A stretch of 64,000 nt of DNA from Rhynchospora pubera (taxonomy: Eukaryota; Streptophyta; Magnoliopsida; Poales; Cyperaceae): positions 27,401,432-27,465,431 of the forward strand of contig CM051461.1 of assembly GCA_028095005.1 (NCBI GenBank), given 5' to 3'. Position numbers and translations under genes: made by a program. Under the pieces are notes generated by a model. That model was given only the letters and a program-made list of their open reading frames with translations, searched no databases and had not been told where the DNA came from. Of this stretch, positions 46,255-62,078 are shown one piece after another (position 1 is the stretch's first letter; each line of letters starts with the position of its first letter).

Positions 46255-49200
46255 ATCTCCCACTTGGCCTAGAGTCAATCAGTAGTGACTTCTAGCCAAC
46301 GAAGAATTGAGAACAATGTCATATATCTACATATATACATGTCTCGGACCTCAAAATAAATAATACGCTTATAGCTAGTTACTCATACGTCCACCACGTA
46401 TGGATGCATAACTGCATCTCGTATACTGCTCAAGGTAGAGGTCGTGCTAGAGTGTTCGCTGTGTTCGCGAACCTATCCAAAAATTGTTTGACTATATATA
46501 TATATACTCCTATATATATTCTTGATCACCATCATATGATATCAAGTGATATCGTTATAGATCATATTTGAATCTCCAATGTAACATTGGGCTCTTTAGG
46601 AGTAAGTTATAGTTCGAGATGCTTAGAACCATAATAACTCAACTAAGAAATCGATCCGAAATAAACTTCTTTTATTGCTTCACAAGTTGCTATATATTTT
46701 GCTTTGGTGACGGAAACGGTTGTAATATTCCATTTAGAACACCTTCTAAACTTACAACACCACCTTTTAGCAAAATATGTATTTCAACTGTGATTATATC
46801 AATCTTTCGAAAAACTAGCATTAGTGTAATTAACTTACATGAGCTCTCTTTCATCTTAAGAGATGAAACATTATATCACTCTTTCTCATAAGGTACTCGA
46901 GGATATCCTTGACTATCGTCCAAATGTGTTTCTCTTGTATCCATTTGACAACTGTTTGTCATATCTTTTGGATACTACACATTGGGGCATATGCATAAAT
47001 ATGGCGTACACAATAAAACTCATAATGAAAGAATGCTTGAACTGTTTCATGCACTTTCTCGAATGGAATTGCAATAGACCGAGTTAAAACACTCAAGTCA
47101 TGCCATGTGACGTACAGTTAGACATCCTTTCTTGGAGTGTAACTTTCGTGTTTCTAGAACACTTCGTCAATACATGCATATTTGCTCAAACCTAACTTCC
47201 ATCATAATCTATCTTTATAGATTTTGTTTCCTAGGATTAGGTGATTTCGCCCAAGTTCTCATTTGAGAAAGTATTCTCCAAAGAGATCTCGACAATATTC
47301 ATTTTCTTAATGTTAATGTTATTCCCAATTTAATGAATTGTTATCTTGAACAATACAAGTAATACAATTATGCTCCCACTGAATATCTTGTTTATACAAG
47401 ATACTTTTGACGAAGTTCAACTCCTTGACTTCCTTGTCAAAACTTTTATTCCAATCTCCACAACACTTGCTTTAATCCATTTATGGATCCTTGAAGCATG
47501 CGTATGTTTTTAGCAATACATAAAACCTCGATTTGTGTCAAATGCACAACATCATCCTTCATTCATACGAAGAAGGCGGTTTTATGTGTTTTTCCATATA
47601 TCAATATATATGAAATACAACTATTGCTAGAATGATCTTTATTGACTTTTACATAGCCACAAGCAAGAGGTTGTGCTTTGTACGTAGTCAACTAGTCATC
47701 GACTTAGACATAGCTACAAGCGAGAAGCCGCGCTTTGTACATAGTCGATTTGTTATCCATGTCGATCTTTCCTTTTGAAGATCTAAAACGTTCTTGATGG
47801 ATTGCTCCTTCATGAACGTCAACCAAGGTCTATACCTTGTTGTTATACATGGATTTTATTTAAAGATCATATGAATTCAAACCATATATGTGGAATCGGA
47901 TCGTTCCATCGTTTTTCTTGTTTATCAACGGATTCTCATATGCTAAGTTTGAGAATGTCGTGAAGCCAATGCACCAAACGGCTTAGGCAATCAACTCTCG
48001 TTGATCTTTTGTAGGATTGGTACTTGAGGTTCATGAACTTCTTCTACAACGATTTGTTGAACGAGTTCTTGACTCCTCATATATTCCATGAGTTTCTCGA
48101 ACATCATCAACTCGTGAGATGGTTGAGTCCTCATTGGAAGGAGCGTACTATTAAACTTCTTTCAAAACAACTTGTGAATGAAGTTTCGCTCAACTCCCAC
48201 TAAGTACCATGTATGGAGTGACAAGTTTCCCATAAGAGTACTTCTTGTAGTGACGCACAAACTATTTTAATGCTCACTTTACTCCCACTACTTCTTCTTG
48301 AGAATTTCAATTCATCAAGACTACATTATGATTAGCAACAACTACTTTGTTCTTATCATATTCGTGGAAGTAGTGCCTTTTAATATAAAGCATCCTACAA
48401 ATATTAAATGTCTTATTTGGGTACAAGCTTATCAACGATCTTGAAATAAGCTTATCAACACCAAATCTTAAGAAGCATTATACTTAGAGATCAAAATTTC
48501 ATAAGATATCTTCTTCAATAGACTTCGATGGAACATCATTCAGTGTAAACAATATTGTCCTCAAACATAATTCCCTAATACGAGTCGAATAAGTCCATTT
48601 GATTTATTACCGATCGAACAATACAAAATATTGTTCGATACCTCCATTCTTGGACATATTATTCCTCATGGAGCGAGTTGTGAAACTACTTTCATACTCT
48701 TTAGATAATATTTCAAATCATATGACTTAACTACTTATTTATTTACCACAATTAATTGTAAGACTTCCATTTTTCTTGAACGGTCTTATAAACTTCACTC
48801 TTGAACTCCTTTGAACTAGTCAAAAGGTTCATACTTATACCTTATCAAATAGATATGTTAATATCTACAATGATCGTTGGTTAAGTAGTAAAGTATCAAC
48901 AACCTTTCATTGCACAAGTACTTATAGGTCTTTATACATCGATATGTATAAGTCCTAATCAAGTCACTTGTCCTTAAACCTTTGTAGGTCAAAGGCGCTT
49001 TTGTCATTTAACAAACATGATTCGCATATCAATCGATTTGAAATCGAATTGAATTTACGAGCTCTATGTTACGTAGACTCTCGTAATGCGATTCTCGTTT
49101 ATGTATGTGACTAAGCGGTTATATATAACATGAAAGTCAAAATACTTTATGTTAAGTCTTACGCATCCTATTTGTCATTCAAAACTTGTTTATCTATTTC

Positions 49201-52200
49201 AAGCAAATTCCATCAAGATGCATGAAATCATATAAACAAATTCATAATAAAAGAACTTGTCTTTTATTAAACATAGTTATCCATCATCAAATATGAAATG
49301 GAGACGCTATGAGAGGTTTTAGAATTAAGGTATGCAACCTTCAATTCCTAAACAAACTCTTAATAAAGATAACTCTACGTATTCAATGGTAATGACTTAA
49401 ATGAATAAGTCATCTCCTATACGGAGTTTACTTTATATCTCTCGAACATTCTCTTATTCTTCATTGCCAACACATTTCGTTAAATGCGAGCATATGAACT
49501 AGTATCAAGTTACTAGTGTAAATTAGAGATAGTGAGATAGTTTGAACGACAAATACACTTTAGGATTAGAATATTTCTAATCGTCACAATCATGGTACTT
49601 CGGACAACCTTTCAAATGCCTCCTATAAACGGCAAATGAAACATCTCATGTGACACATGGTCATCAATGAGAGTCTCGAAATTTCAACTCATACATTGGT
49701 GAAGTATTTCTTGAATACTTAACCAATTACCTTTTTCACCAACAAGTGTGCGTAAAAGGTAACGTTATATCCTTCATAATTCCAAAGAGATCGTATGACA
49801 ATATCAACAATCCTTGATATCGGAGATTAACATCTCTAGTCATCAATTAGCTACTTCAATCTTTCGATTTGTAAGCTAATGAAACATTCATATAACTTCT
49901 TTTAAAAGAATAATCTCTTGGTCAACTCATATTCTTTATACTCAATCATAAATGATGGAGTTAATATCTACTTTCTCCAAGAACACTTTCTTGAGTAAGC
50001 GAATGAGAGCGTACGAGTTAAATCTAGTCCATATGAATTCTCTAATTCAAAGGTCTAGAAATTTTGAATGAGGATACTAGCCATACGCTTTATTGAATAA
50101 CTTTTCGCCAAAAGTCAATCAATCATCGCGATGCTACGTTCGGGTAGTTTGAGGAAAGTTTTGGGAATTGACATACTCAAGTTTCTCTTCACTAAGATCG
50201 TGTCTTAGGAATCGGTATTACTTCTTTAAGTGAATACTTTTAGAAACGAGTTTGTTCATTTTCAAAGATTGATCGCAACAAAATTAACAATTTTAACATC
50301 TATAACAAAATCAATTTAAGGTCATATAGTTTATGCAATTGTTTTATTTATAACAAATAAAACTCCCACTACATTTATTTAATGTCCCTAATGTAGTAGG
50401 TTTTCCAAGATCCCTATTTTCGTTGAGATGATGCTAGCGTCGGCGTGACACCAAAACAACTAGATAAGGTAGGTTCTCCAACCAATCATTCCATATGATT
50501 CTTGGTTTGTGAAATATCACATGTACATCCACAAACTTTGCCCCGATGTCCAATCCGATTAGAAAACATCGTTAAGTAACCTTTCTCTATTTGCTCCTAG
50601 TAAATCCGATTTACACCCTGACACGGATGATGGAACACGATGTCCCGCGTCGGCGAGAATGCATCAATGAACGATCATACACGTTAGAAGGGGATAGAGA
50701 GAAGGAGGGCGATTTAACTTAATCATGTTTTGTTTGGGACAATCAATTAAGTGACACTTGTTTGGTGGTCATGTAAGCATACACCCATACCTAGCCTATG
50801 ACAATTCATAGCAATCACAAGCAATCACATATAAGCATCTCATAGTTGTGGGTTTGTATGGCTCCCGCTTGCATTAGTTTCGCCACATCGTCCATGGAGC
50901 AAAACTAATCTAATCCTTGCCCTCCCACTAAATTCTATAAGGATCTAAATCCTATATAAAATAAAGGTGCAAAATACATGTGAAAACATCCTATTCCCTT
51001 CCTATCCTTAGGGGCATGCAAGCCTCACAAGTTACATCAAAAATTAATCAAAAATTAATTAATGGCACCAAAGGCCGCATTACAAACATTCACACATGCA
51101 TTCATTTACAACCACAAGGCATTGAGTCTTGAGCCATACTAAACCCACTATCCACCTACAAAACAAAGTTAGCACATACAAGAACTTTGTTTCCAATTAA
51201 CGATTTTCAAGCATCTTTGCGTATCGTTTGCTATAAGTAAATTCCGTGTACAAATCCTCAATTTTAAACAACCAAACTTGTTTAAATTCATTTAGAAAGT
51301 TCTTTCAACATCCCATAACAGAAAGGAGATCAAACAAGGAGTTTTCTAATTAATTTCAACTAGTTTGAAAACTTAGAAAAACAGTAATTTACCAAAAAAC
51401 GTAACTAATGGAATTCAACAAAAACAACAGTTTTCGGTCTCCAAAAATTCTCAAATAAATTACTTAAGCTCCTTATCATAGTTGTGATTACCAGTAAAAA
51501 TTTTAAGAAGAGATCTTAAACCATCTGGGAGAATCAAAAAAGACAAATCTCTTACAAGTGCACGAAACACCGTTATGAGATTTTCAGCTTATCCTCTCAA
51601 CCATTTGGTCTGTTAGACCACCTTCTATCCAGTTTTTATATATACAATATACATAGAAAAACTTGTTTAGACTACAGGCTATCCATTCATGAAAAGAAAA
51701 CAACCAAGTTCAGTTCAATAATATTAAGTTACAGCCTAAACAATCAACAAATTCTGTACTGGAACAGACTGTCAATCGAAAGGTTTTAACCTAGTTGAAG
51801 GTCCAAACTTCCACGAAAAATTATGAAATTAATTTTCCTGGAATCCTAACTCAAAATAGAACAACTCCATTTAAACAGAATTTTTAAAGGAGTTCTCAGT
51901 TGGTACAGTTTATTAGAACAATCGATTTGCTCAACAAACTGGATCTGACAAGATCTTCCTTTTCATACTTGAAAACCCACAAATTAATCCGAGTCATGCA
52001 ACAAGTTATACATGCTCAGAAAGAGCTTCAAGTCCTCTTTATTTCTAGCCATAGAACACTGGTACTTATATTCAAAATATAAATCTTTCAAGCCATTCAA
52101 ACAGGACAGTGCAAGCAAAAACTGGTTCTGCGCACTGTCGCCGTTTTATTCACAGTAAATCCATACTAATTCAAAAAAATGTGAATCCAACGACAAAAGA

Positions 52201-52403
52201 ATAACAATCCACAGATCTACAACTTTCATGTAGATGGAAAGATCTTCCAGAGGACATATCACAGAGAAAAATGCGAAACAACACAGAAAATACCATTTCC
52301 AGACAGCAAACAAACGCATCATCTCTACTAATCCATTAATTAGCCAATTTCTCTTAATTAAGTGTTAAAATAGCTTAAGTACGACCATGTGCTCTGATAC
52401 CAC
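46255..52403 (-). mobile_element. Internal region 2 of the copia array
   Basis: 6149 bp, same length as internal region 1 and nearly identical. Private changes cluster near its right end: catgctcag at 52013, a longer A-run at 52173 and aataacaatcc at 52202; regions 1 and 3 agree with each other at these three places. The dead pol is the same as in region 1. Confidence 0.9.
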
Positions 52404-54166
52404 TGTTAGAAAGTGTGCTAATTTTCATTTTTGTGCTAATTACCAATTAATTAACCAAGCAAATATAGCACACACAAGATCTAGTACACAAGCTATTCAA
52501 ACACACAAGAAAAAAGGGAAATCGATACCTCCCGCGAAATCGTATTCGCGGGGCTCGACCAAGGCATGGGAATCGATGGCGTGCCTTCTCCACCGTCTCC
52601 ACCACGTCTCGTAACCGCCCTCGAGTCCACCAAGGAGGATTAATCACGTTCTACAAGGTACGTGCTAGCATACCCAAAGAACAAGCCTAATCCCTATGGT
52701 TTTCTCTCTTGCATCTATCAACAACCTTGATTTAGTGGAGAGAAAATAGCTCAACACATGAGCAAATAAGAGGGAGAGAGGAGGAAGGTGGCGGCCTCAT
52801 GGGAGGGAATGAGAGGAGAGAGAAAGCTCTAGGTGGAGGCTCTCATAAGTGGTCCTTATATAGAGCACAAAACCTAATTGACCTCTTGCATAATTACAAC
52901 TATGCCATCCAACCTACCACCATAAATGGCTGCCACGAAATGGGCCTTTATGGGCCATTAAACCCCTTCATTTGGACCATTAATTCATATAATTAAGGTC
53001 CCTCAACTTTGCTCTTTAATTGGGCTATATATTTACTATTTAAATAACGGCCCAATTAATCAATATAACCATTTATATTGATAAGTGTTGAACTAAATTA
53101 ATTATTAACTCATTAATAATTATTTTAGGATTAGTTAATGCATTAATTTATTTCTATATGATCCATTGACTTAATTAATTATAACGGTTCGCAACGGTAT
53201 ATAATTAATTAATCAATCTTATCATATTTCCACAGAACCTACTGCTGTGAATAAATAAATAATGCACTGTGTGATTAATGTCCTATTTGTGTGACCCTTT
53301 GAGGATTTATGCTATGTTGGCCATGGAATTAAATCGTTATTTAATTCCAATAATCATAAGCGGTATCTAGCAACACGTTATGACTCCCAATTCGCATAAA
53401 TAGTGTACTGCTACAATATTTCAATCCTGCATAAGAGAATAAATATGTTTCTCTATTTTGATTCTTATGTCGCACGATATCATCGTATAATCCAAGATAG
53501 GAATGTGTCATTCTTGCAGATTATACGTTTCTTGATCTAGAGATAATTGTATAAAGTTGCATGCAAACAATCTATCTCCATCAAGGGGCCCAAACAGATA
53601 TCGTCACTCACTAAGTGAATTAATGAGGGACATACGGTTTTCTTGATGATTAACTTTTCCCCGCACAATTCAAGAGAACATAAATAAAGTCCGTATAGCA
53701 GCCCTTGTCGGGAATCAGCGGTAGACAGTATTTATTGAACCTATCCTCATGTGGAAAAGATAAACATCTCAAACTTAGAACCAAAATCACAACGAAATAA
53801 ACAATGACACATAACACAATCCATATGTTTATTTCGATGGGTCAAGTCCTGTGCTATGTTCCATAACATACACATATGCAACTAAGTTGGTAACTCTTTA
53901 CCTATGATTAGTAGAACTTAATCATCACTTAACTTGCATACTAATCTTTTATGATAATTAATGTTCCTTGTTAATTATCAAGATTATGGACCGTTTAGAT
54001 TTATTATTGTCATTCTAAAGAATGATCAACAGAGATCTACAATTCAGATCCTCAACCTGAATGATCTGTCAATAATAAACCTAGGAACAGATGATAAAAT
54101 CTCATCCAAAACATAAACTAATAATTAAGTCATTAAATTATTGACTTCTAGGACACAACTCTAACA
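52404..54166 (-). repeat. LTR 3 of the copia array
   Basis: 1763 bp; by eye I found no private change compared with the consensus of the other LTRs. Confidence 0.93.
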
Positions 54167-57100
54167 ATCTCCCACTTGGCCTAGAGTCAATCAGTAGTGA
54201 CTTCTAGCCAACGAAGAATTGAGAACAATGTCATATATCTACATATATACATGTCTCGGACCTCAAAATAAATAATACGCTTATAGCTAGTTACTCATAC
54301 GTCCACCACGTATGGATGCATAACTGCATCTCGTATACTGCTCAAGGTAGAGGTCGTGCTAGAGTGTTCGCTGTGTTCGCGAACCTATCCAAAAATTGTT
54401 TGACTATATATATATATACTCCTATATATATTCTTGATCACCATCATATGATATCAAGTGATATCGTTATAGATCATATTTGAATCTCCAATGTAACATT
54501 GGGCTCTTTAGGAGTAAGTTATAGTTCGAGATGCTTAGAACCATAATAACTCAACTAAGAAATCGATCCGAAATAAACTTCTTTTATTGCTTCACAAGTT
54601 GCTATATATTTTGCTTTGGTGACGGAAACGGTTGTAATATTCCATTTAGAACACCTTCTAAACTTACAACACCACCTTTTAGCAAAATATGTATTTCAAC
54701 TGTGATTATATCAATCTTTCGAAAAACTAGCATTAGTGTAATTAACTTACATGAGCTCTCTTTCATCTTAAGAGATGAAACATTATATCACTCTTTCTCA
54801 TAAGGTACTCGAGGATATCCTTGACTATCGTCCAAATGTGTTTCTCTTGTATCCATTTGACAACTGTTTGTCATATCTTTTGGATACTACACATTGGGGC
54901 ATATGCATAAATATGGCGTACACAATAAAACTCATAATGAAAGAATGCTTGAACTGTTTCATGCACTTTCTCGAATGGAATTGCAATAGACCGAGTTAAA
55001 ACACTCAAGTCATGCCATGTGACGTACAGTTAGACATCCTTTCTTGGAGTGTAACTTTCGTGTTTCTAGAACACTTCGTCAATACATGCATATTTGCTCA
55101 AACCTAACTTCCATCATAATCTATCTTTATAGATTTTGTTTCCTAGGATTAGGTGATTTCGCCCAAGTTCTCATTTGAGAAAGTATTCTCCAAAGAGATC
55201 TCGACAATATTCATTTTCTTAATGTTAATGTTATTCCCAATTTAATGAATTGTTATCTTGAACAATACAAGTAATACAATTATGCTCCCACTGAATATCT
55301 TGTTTATACAAGATACTTTTGACGAAGTTCAACTCCTTGACTTCCTTGTCAAAACTTTTATTCCAATCTCCACAACACTTGCTTTAATCCATTTATGGAT
55401 CCTTGAAGCATGCGTATGTTTTTAGCAATACATAAAACCTCGATTTGTGTCAAATGCACAACATCATCCTTCATTCATACGAAGAAGGCGGTTTTATGTG
55501 TTTTTCCATATATCAATATATATGAAATACAACTATTGCTAGAATGATCTTTATTGACTTTTACATAGCCACAAGCAAGAGGTTGTGCTTTGTACGTAGT
55601 CAACTAGTCATCGACTTAGACATAGCTACAAGCGAGAAGCCGCGCTTTGTACATAGTCGATTTGTTATCCATGTCGATCTTTCCTTTTGAAGATCTAAAA
55701 CGTTCTTGATGGATTGCTCCTTCATGAACGTCAACCAAGGTCTATACCTTGTTGTTATACATGGATTTTATTTAAAGATCATATGAATTCAAACCATATA
55801 TGTGGAATCGGATCGTTCCATCGTTTTTCTTGTTTATCAACGGATTCTCATATGCTAAGTTTGAGAATGTCGTGAAGCCAATGCACCAAACGGCTTAGGC
55901 AATCAACTCTCGTTGATCTTTTGTAGGATTGGTACTTGAGGTTCATGAACTTCTTCTACAACGATTTGTTGAACGAGTTCTTGACTCCTCATATATTCCA
56001 TGAGTTTCTCGAACATCATCAACTCGTGAGATGGTTGAGTCCTCATTGGAAGGAGCGTACTATTAAACTTCTTTCAAAACAACTTGTGAATGAAGTTTCG
56101 CTCAACTCCCACTAAGTACCATGTATGGAGTGACAAGTTTCCCATAAGAGTACTTCTTGTAGTGACGCACAAACTATTTTAATGCTCACTTTACTCCCAC
56201 TACTTCTTCTTGAGAATTTCAATTCATCAAGACTACATTATGATTAGCAACAACTACTTTGTTCTTATCATATTCGTGGAAGTAGTGCCTTTTAATATAA
56301 AGCATCCTACAAATATTAAATGTCTTATTTGGGTACAAGCTTATCAACGATCTTGAAATAAGCTTATCAACACCAAATCTTAAGAAGCATTATACTTAGA
56401 GATCAAAATTTCATAAGATATCTTCTTCAATAGACTTCGATGGAACATCATTCAGTGTAAACAATATTGTCCTCAAACATAATTCCCTAATACGAGTCGA
56501 ATAAGTCCATTTGATTTATTACCGATCGAACAATACAAAATATTGTTCGATACCTCCATTCTTGGACATATTATTCCTCATGGAGCGAGTTGTGAAACTA
56601 CTTTCATACTCTTTAGATAATATTTCAAATCATATGACTTAACTACTTATTTATTTACCACAATTAATTGTAAGACTTCCATTTTTCTTGAACGGTCTTA
56701 TAAACTTCACTCTTGAACTCCTTTGAACTAGTCAAAAGGTTCATACTTATACCTTATCAAATAGATATGTTAATATCTACAATGATCGTTGGTTAAGTAG
56801 TAAAGTATCAACAACCTTTCATTGCACAAGTACTTATAGGTCTTTATACATCGATATGTATAAGTCCTAATCAAGTTACTTGTCCTTAAACCTTTGTAGG
56901 TCAAAGGCGCTTTTGTCATTTAACAAACATGATTCGCATATCAATCGATTTGAAATCGAATTGAATTTACGAGCTCTATGTTACGTAGACTCTCGTAATG
57001 CGATTCTCGTTTATGTATGTGACTAAGCGGTTATATATAACATGAAAGTCAAAATACTTTATGTTAAGTCTTACGCATCCTATTTGTCATTCAAAACTTG

Positions 57101-60100
57101 TTTATCTATTTCAAGCAAATTCCATCAAGATGCATGAAATCATATAAACAAATTCATAATAAAAGAACTTGTCTTTTATTAAACATAGTTATCCATCATC
57201 AAATATGAAATGGAGACGCTATGAGAGGTTTTAGAATTAAGGTATGCAACCTTCAATTCCTAAACAAACTCTTAATAAAGATAACTCTACGTATTCAATG
57301 GTAATGACTTAAATGAATAAGTCATCTCCTATACGGAGTTTACTTTATATCTCTCGAACATTCTCTTATTCTTCATTGCCAACACATTTCGTTAAATGCG
57401 AGCATATGAACTAGTATCAAGTTACTAGTGTAAATTAGAGATAGTGAGATAGTTTGAACGACAAATACACTTTAGGATTAGAATATTTCTAATCGTCACA
57501 ATCATGATACTTCGGACAACCTTTCAAATGCCTCCTATAAACGGCAAATGAAACATCTCATGTGACACATGGTCATCAATGAGAGTCTCGAAATTTCAAC
57601 TCATACATTGGTGAAGTATTTCTTGAATACTTAACCAATTACCTTTTTCACCAACAAGTGTGCGTAAAAGGTAACGTTATATCCTTCATAATTCCAAAGA
57701 GATCGTATGACAATATCAACAATCCTTGATATCGGAGATTAACATCTCTAGTCATCAATTAGCTACTTCAATCTTTCGATTTGTAAGCTAATGAAACATT
57801 CATATAACTTCTTTTAAAAGAATAATCTCTTGGTCAACTCATATTCTTTATACTCAATCATAAATGATGGAGTTAATATCTACTTTCTCCAAGAACACTT
57901 TCTTGAGTAAGCGAATGAGAGCGTACGAGTTAAATCTAGTCCATATGAATTCTCTAATTCAAAGGTCTAGAAATTTTGAATGAGGATACTAGCCATACGC
58001 TTTATTGAATAACTTTTCGCCAAAAGTCAATCAATCATCGCGATGCTACGTTCAGGTAGTTTGAGGAAAGTTTTGGGAATTGACATACTCAAGTTTCTCT
58101 TCACTAAGATCGTGTCTTAGGAATCGGTATTACTTCTTTAAGTGAATACTTTTAGAAACGAGTTTGTTCATTTTCAAAGATTGATCGCAACAAAATTAAC
58201 AATTTTAACATCTATAACAAAATCAATTTAAGGTCATATAGTTTATGCAATTGTTTTATTTATAACAAATAAAACTCCCACTACATTTATTTAATGTCCC
58301 TAATGTAGTAGGTTTTCCAAGATCCCTATTTTCGTTGAGATGATGCTAGCGTCGGCGTGACACCAAAACAACTAGATAAGGTAGGTTCTCCAACCAATCA
58401 TTCCATATGATTCTTGGTTTGTGAAATATCACATGTACATCCACAAACTTTGCCCCGATGTCCAATCCGATTAGAAAACATCGTTAAGTAACCTTTCTCT
58501 ATTTGCTCCTAGTAAATCCGATTTACACCCTGACACGGATGATGGAACACGATGTCCCGCGTCGGCGAGAATGCATCAATGAACGATCATACACGTTAGA
58601 AGGGGATAGAGAGAAGGAGGGCGATTTAACTTAATCATGTTTTGTTTGGGACAATCAATTAAGTGACACTTGTTTGGTGGTCATGTAAGCATACACCCAT
58701 ACCTAGCCTATGACAATTCATAGCAATCACAAGCAATCACATATAAGCATCTCATAGTTGTGGGTTTGTATGGCTCCCGCTTGCATTAGTTTCGCCACAT
58801 CGTCCATGGAGCAAAACTAATCTAATCCTTGCCCTCCCACTAAATTCTATAAGGATCTAAATCCTATATAAAATAAAGGTGCAAAATACATGTGAAAACA
58901 TCCTATTCCCTTCCTATCCTTAGGGGCATGCAAGCCTCACAAGTTACATCAAAAATTAATCAAAAATTAATTAATGGCACCAAAGGCCGCATTACAAACA
59001 TTCACACATGCATTCATTTACAACCACAAGGCATTGAGTCTTGAGCCATACTAAACCCACTATCCACCTACAAAACAAAGTTAGCACATACAAGAACTTT
59101 GTTTCCAATTAACGATTTTCAAGCATCTTTGCGTATCGTTTGCTATAAGTAAATTCCGTGTACAAATCCTCAATTTTAAACAACCAAACTTGTTTAAATT
59201 CATTTAGAAAGTTCTTTCAACATCCCATAACAGAAAGGAGATCAAACAAGGAGTTTTCTAATTAATTTCAACTAGTTTGAAAACTTAGAAAAACAGTAAT
59301 TTACCAAAAAACGTAACTAATGGAATTCAACAAAAACAACAGTTTTCGGTCTCCAAAAATTCTCAAATAAATTACTTAAGCTCCTTATCATAGTTGTGAT
59401 TACCAGTAAAAATTTTAAGAAGAGATCTTAAACCATCTGGGAGAATCAAAAAAGACAAATCTCTTACAAGTGCACGAAACACCGTTATGAGATTTTCAGC
59501 TTATCCTCTCAACCATTTGGTCTGTTAGACCACCTTCTATCCAGTTTTTATATATACAATATACATAGAAAAACTTGTTTAGACTACAGGCTATCCATTC
59601 ATGAAAAGAAAACAACCAAGTTCAGTTCAATAATATTAAGTTACAGCCTAAACAATCAACAAATTCTGTACTGGAACAGACTGTCAATCGAAAGGTTTTA
59701 ACCTAGTTGAAGGTCCAAACTTCCACGAAAAATTATGAAATTAATTTTCCTGGAATCCTAACTCAAAATAGAACAACTCCATTTAAACAGAATTTTTAAA
59801 GGAGTTCTCAGTTGGTACAGTTTATTAGAACAATCGATTTGCTCAACAAACTGGATCTGACAAGATCTTCCTTTTCATACTTGAAAACCCACAAATTAAT
59901 CCGAGTCATGCAACAAGTTATACATGATCAGAAAGAGCTTCAAGTCCTCTTTATTTCTAGCCATAGAACACTGGTACTTATATTCAAAATATAAATCTTT
60001 CAAGCCATTCAAACAGGACAGTGCAAGCAAAAACTGGTTCTGCGCACTGTCGCCGTTTTATTCACAGTAAATCCATACTAATTCAGAAAAATGTGAATCC

Positions 60101-60315
60101 AACGACAAAAGAATCACAATCCACAGATCTACAACTTTCATGTAGATGGAAAGATCTTCCAGAGGACATATCACAGAGAAAAATGCGAAACAACACAGAA
60201 AATACCATTTCCAGACAGCAAACAAACGCATCATCTCTACTAATCCATTAATTAGCCAATTTCTCTTAATTAAGTGTTAAAATAGCTTAAGTACGACCAT
60301 GTGCTCTGATACCAC
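54167..60315 (-). mobile_element. Internal region 3 of the copia array
   Basis: 6149 bp. Private changes seen: caagttactt near 56877, catgatactt near 57507 and gttcaggtag near 58053. Otherwise the same dead pol and small antisense ORFs as in regions 1 and 2. Confidence 0.9.
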
Positions 60316-62078
60316 TGTTAGAAAGTGTGCTAATTTTCATTTTTGTGCTAATTACCAATTAATTAACCAAGCAAATATAGCACACACAAGATCTAGTACA
60401 CAAGCTATTCAAACACACAAGAAAAAAGGGAAATCGATACCTCCCGCGAAATCGTATTCGCGGGGCTCGACCAAGGCATGGGAATCGATGGCGTGCCTTC
60501 TCCACCGTCTCCACCACGTCTCGTAACCGCCCTCGAGTCCACCAAGGAGGATTAATCACGTTCTACAAGGTACGTGCTAGCATACCCAAAGAACAAGCCT
60601 AATCCCTATGGTTTTCTCTCTTGCATCTATCAACAACCTTGATTTAGTGGAGAGAAAATAGCTCAACACATGAGCAAATAAGAGGGAGAGAGGAGGAAGG
60701 TGGCGGCCTCATGGGAGGGAATGAGAGGAGAGAGAAAGCTCTAGGTGGAGGCTCTCATAAGTGGTCCTTATATAGAGCACAAAACCTAATTGACCTCTTG
60801 CATAATTACAACTATGCCATCCAACCTACCACCATAAATGGCTGCCACGAAATGGGCCTTTATGGGCCATTAAACCCCTTCATTTGGACCATTAATTCAT
60901 ATAATTAAGGTCACTCAACTTTGCTCTTTAATTGGGCTATATATTTACTATTTAAATAACGGCCCAATTAATCAATATAACCATTTATATTGATAAGTGT
61001 TGAACTAAATTAATTATTAACTCATTAATAATTATTTTAGGATTAGTTAATGCATTAATTTATTTCTATATGATCCATTGACTTAATTAATTATAACGGT
61101 TCGCAACGGTATATAATTAATTAATCAATCTTATCATATTTCCACAGAACCTACTGCTGTGAATAAATAAATAATGCACTGTGTGATTAATGTCCTATTT
61201 GTGTGACCCTTTGAGGATTTATGCTATGTTGGCCATGGAATTAAATCGTTATTTAATTCCAATAATCATAAACGGTATCTAGCAACACGTTATGACTCCC
61301 AATTCGCATAAATAGTGTACTGCTACAATATTTCAATCCTGCATAAGAGAATAAATATGTTTCTCTATTTTGATTCTTATGTCGCACGATATCATCGTAT
61401 AATCCAAGATAGGAATGTGTCATTCTTGCAGATTATACGTTTCTTGATCTAGAGATAATTGTATAAAGTTGCATGCAAACAATCTATCTCCATCAAGGGG
61501 CCCAAACAGATATCGTCACTCACTAAGTGAATTAATGAGGGACATACGGTTTTCTTGATGATTAACTTTTCCCCGCACAATTCAAGAGAACATAAATAAA
61601 GTCCGTATAGCAGCCCTTGTCGGGAATCAGCGGTAGACAGTATTTATTGAACCTATCCTCATGTGGAAAAGATAAACATCTCAAACTTAGAACCAAAATC
61701 ACAACGAAATAAACAATGACACATAACACAATCCATATGTTTATTTCGATGGGTCAAGTCCTGTGCTATGTTCCATAACATACACATATGCAACTAAGTT
61801 GGTAACTCTTTACCTATGATTAGTAGAACTTAATCATCACTTAACTTGCATACTAATCTTTTATGATAATTAATGTTCCTTGTTAATTATCAAGATTATG
61901 GACCGTTTAGATTTATTATTGTCATTCTAAAGAATGATCAACAGAGATCTACAATTCAGATCCTCAACCTGAATGATCTGTCAATAATAAACCTAGGAAC
62001 AGATGATAAAATCTCATCCAAAACATAAACTAATAATTAAGTCATTAAATTATTGACTTCTAGGACACAACTCTAACA
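60316..62078 (-). repeat. LTR 4 of the copia array
   Basis: 1763 bp. Private changes: ggtcactcaac near 60912 and cataaacggt near 61271. Confidence 0.93.
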
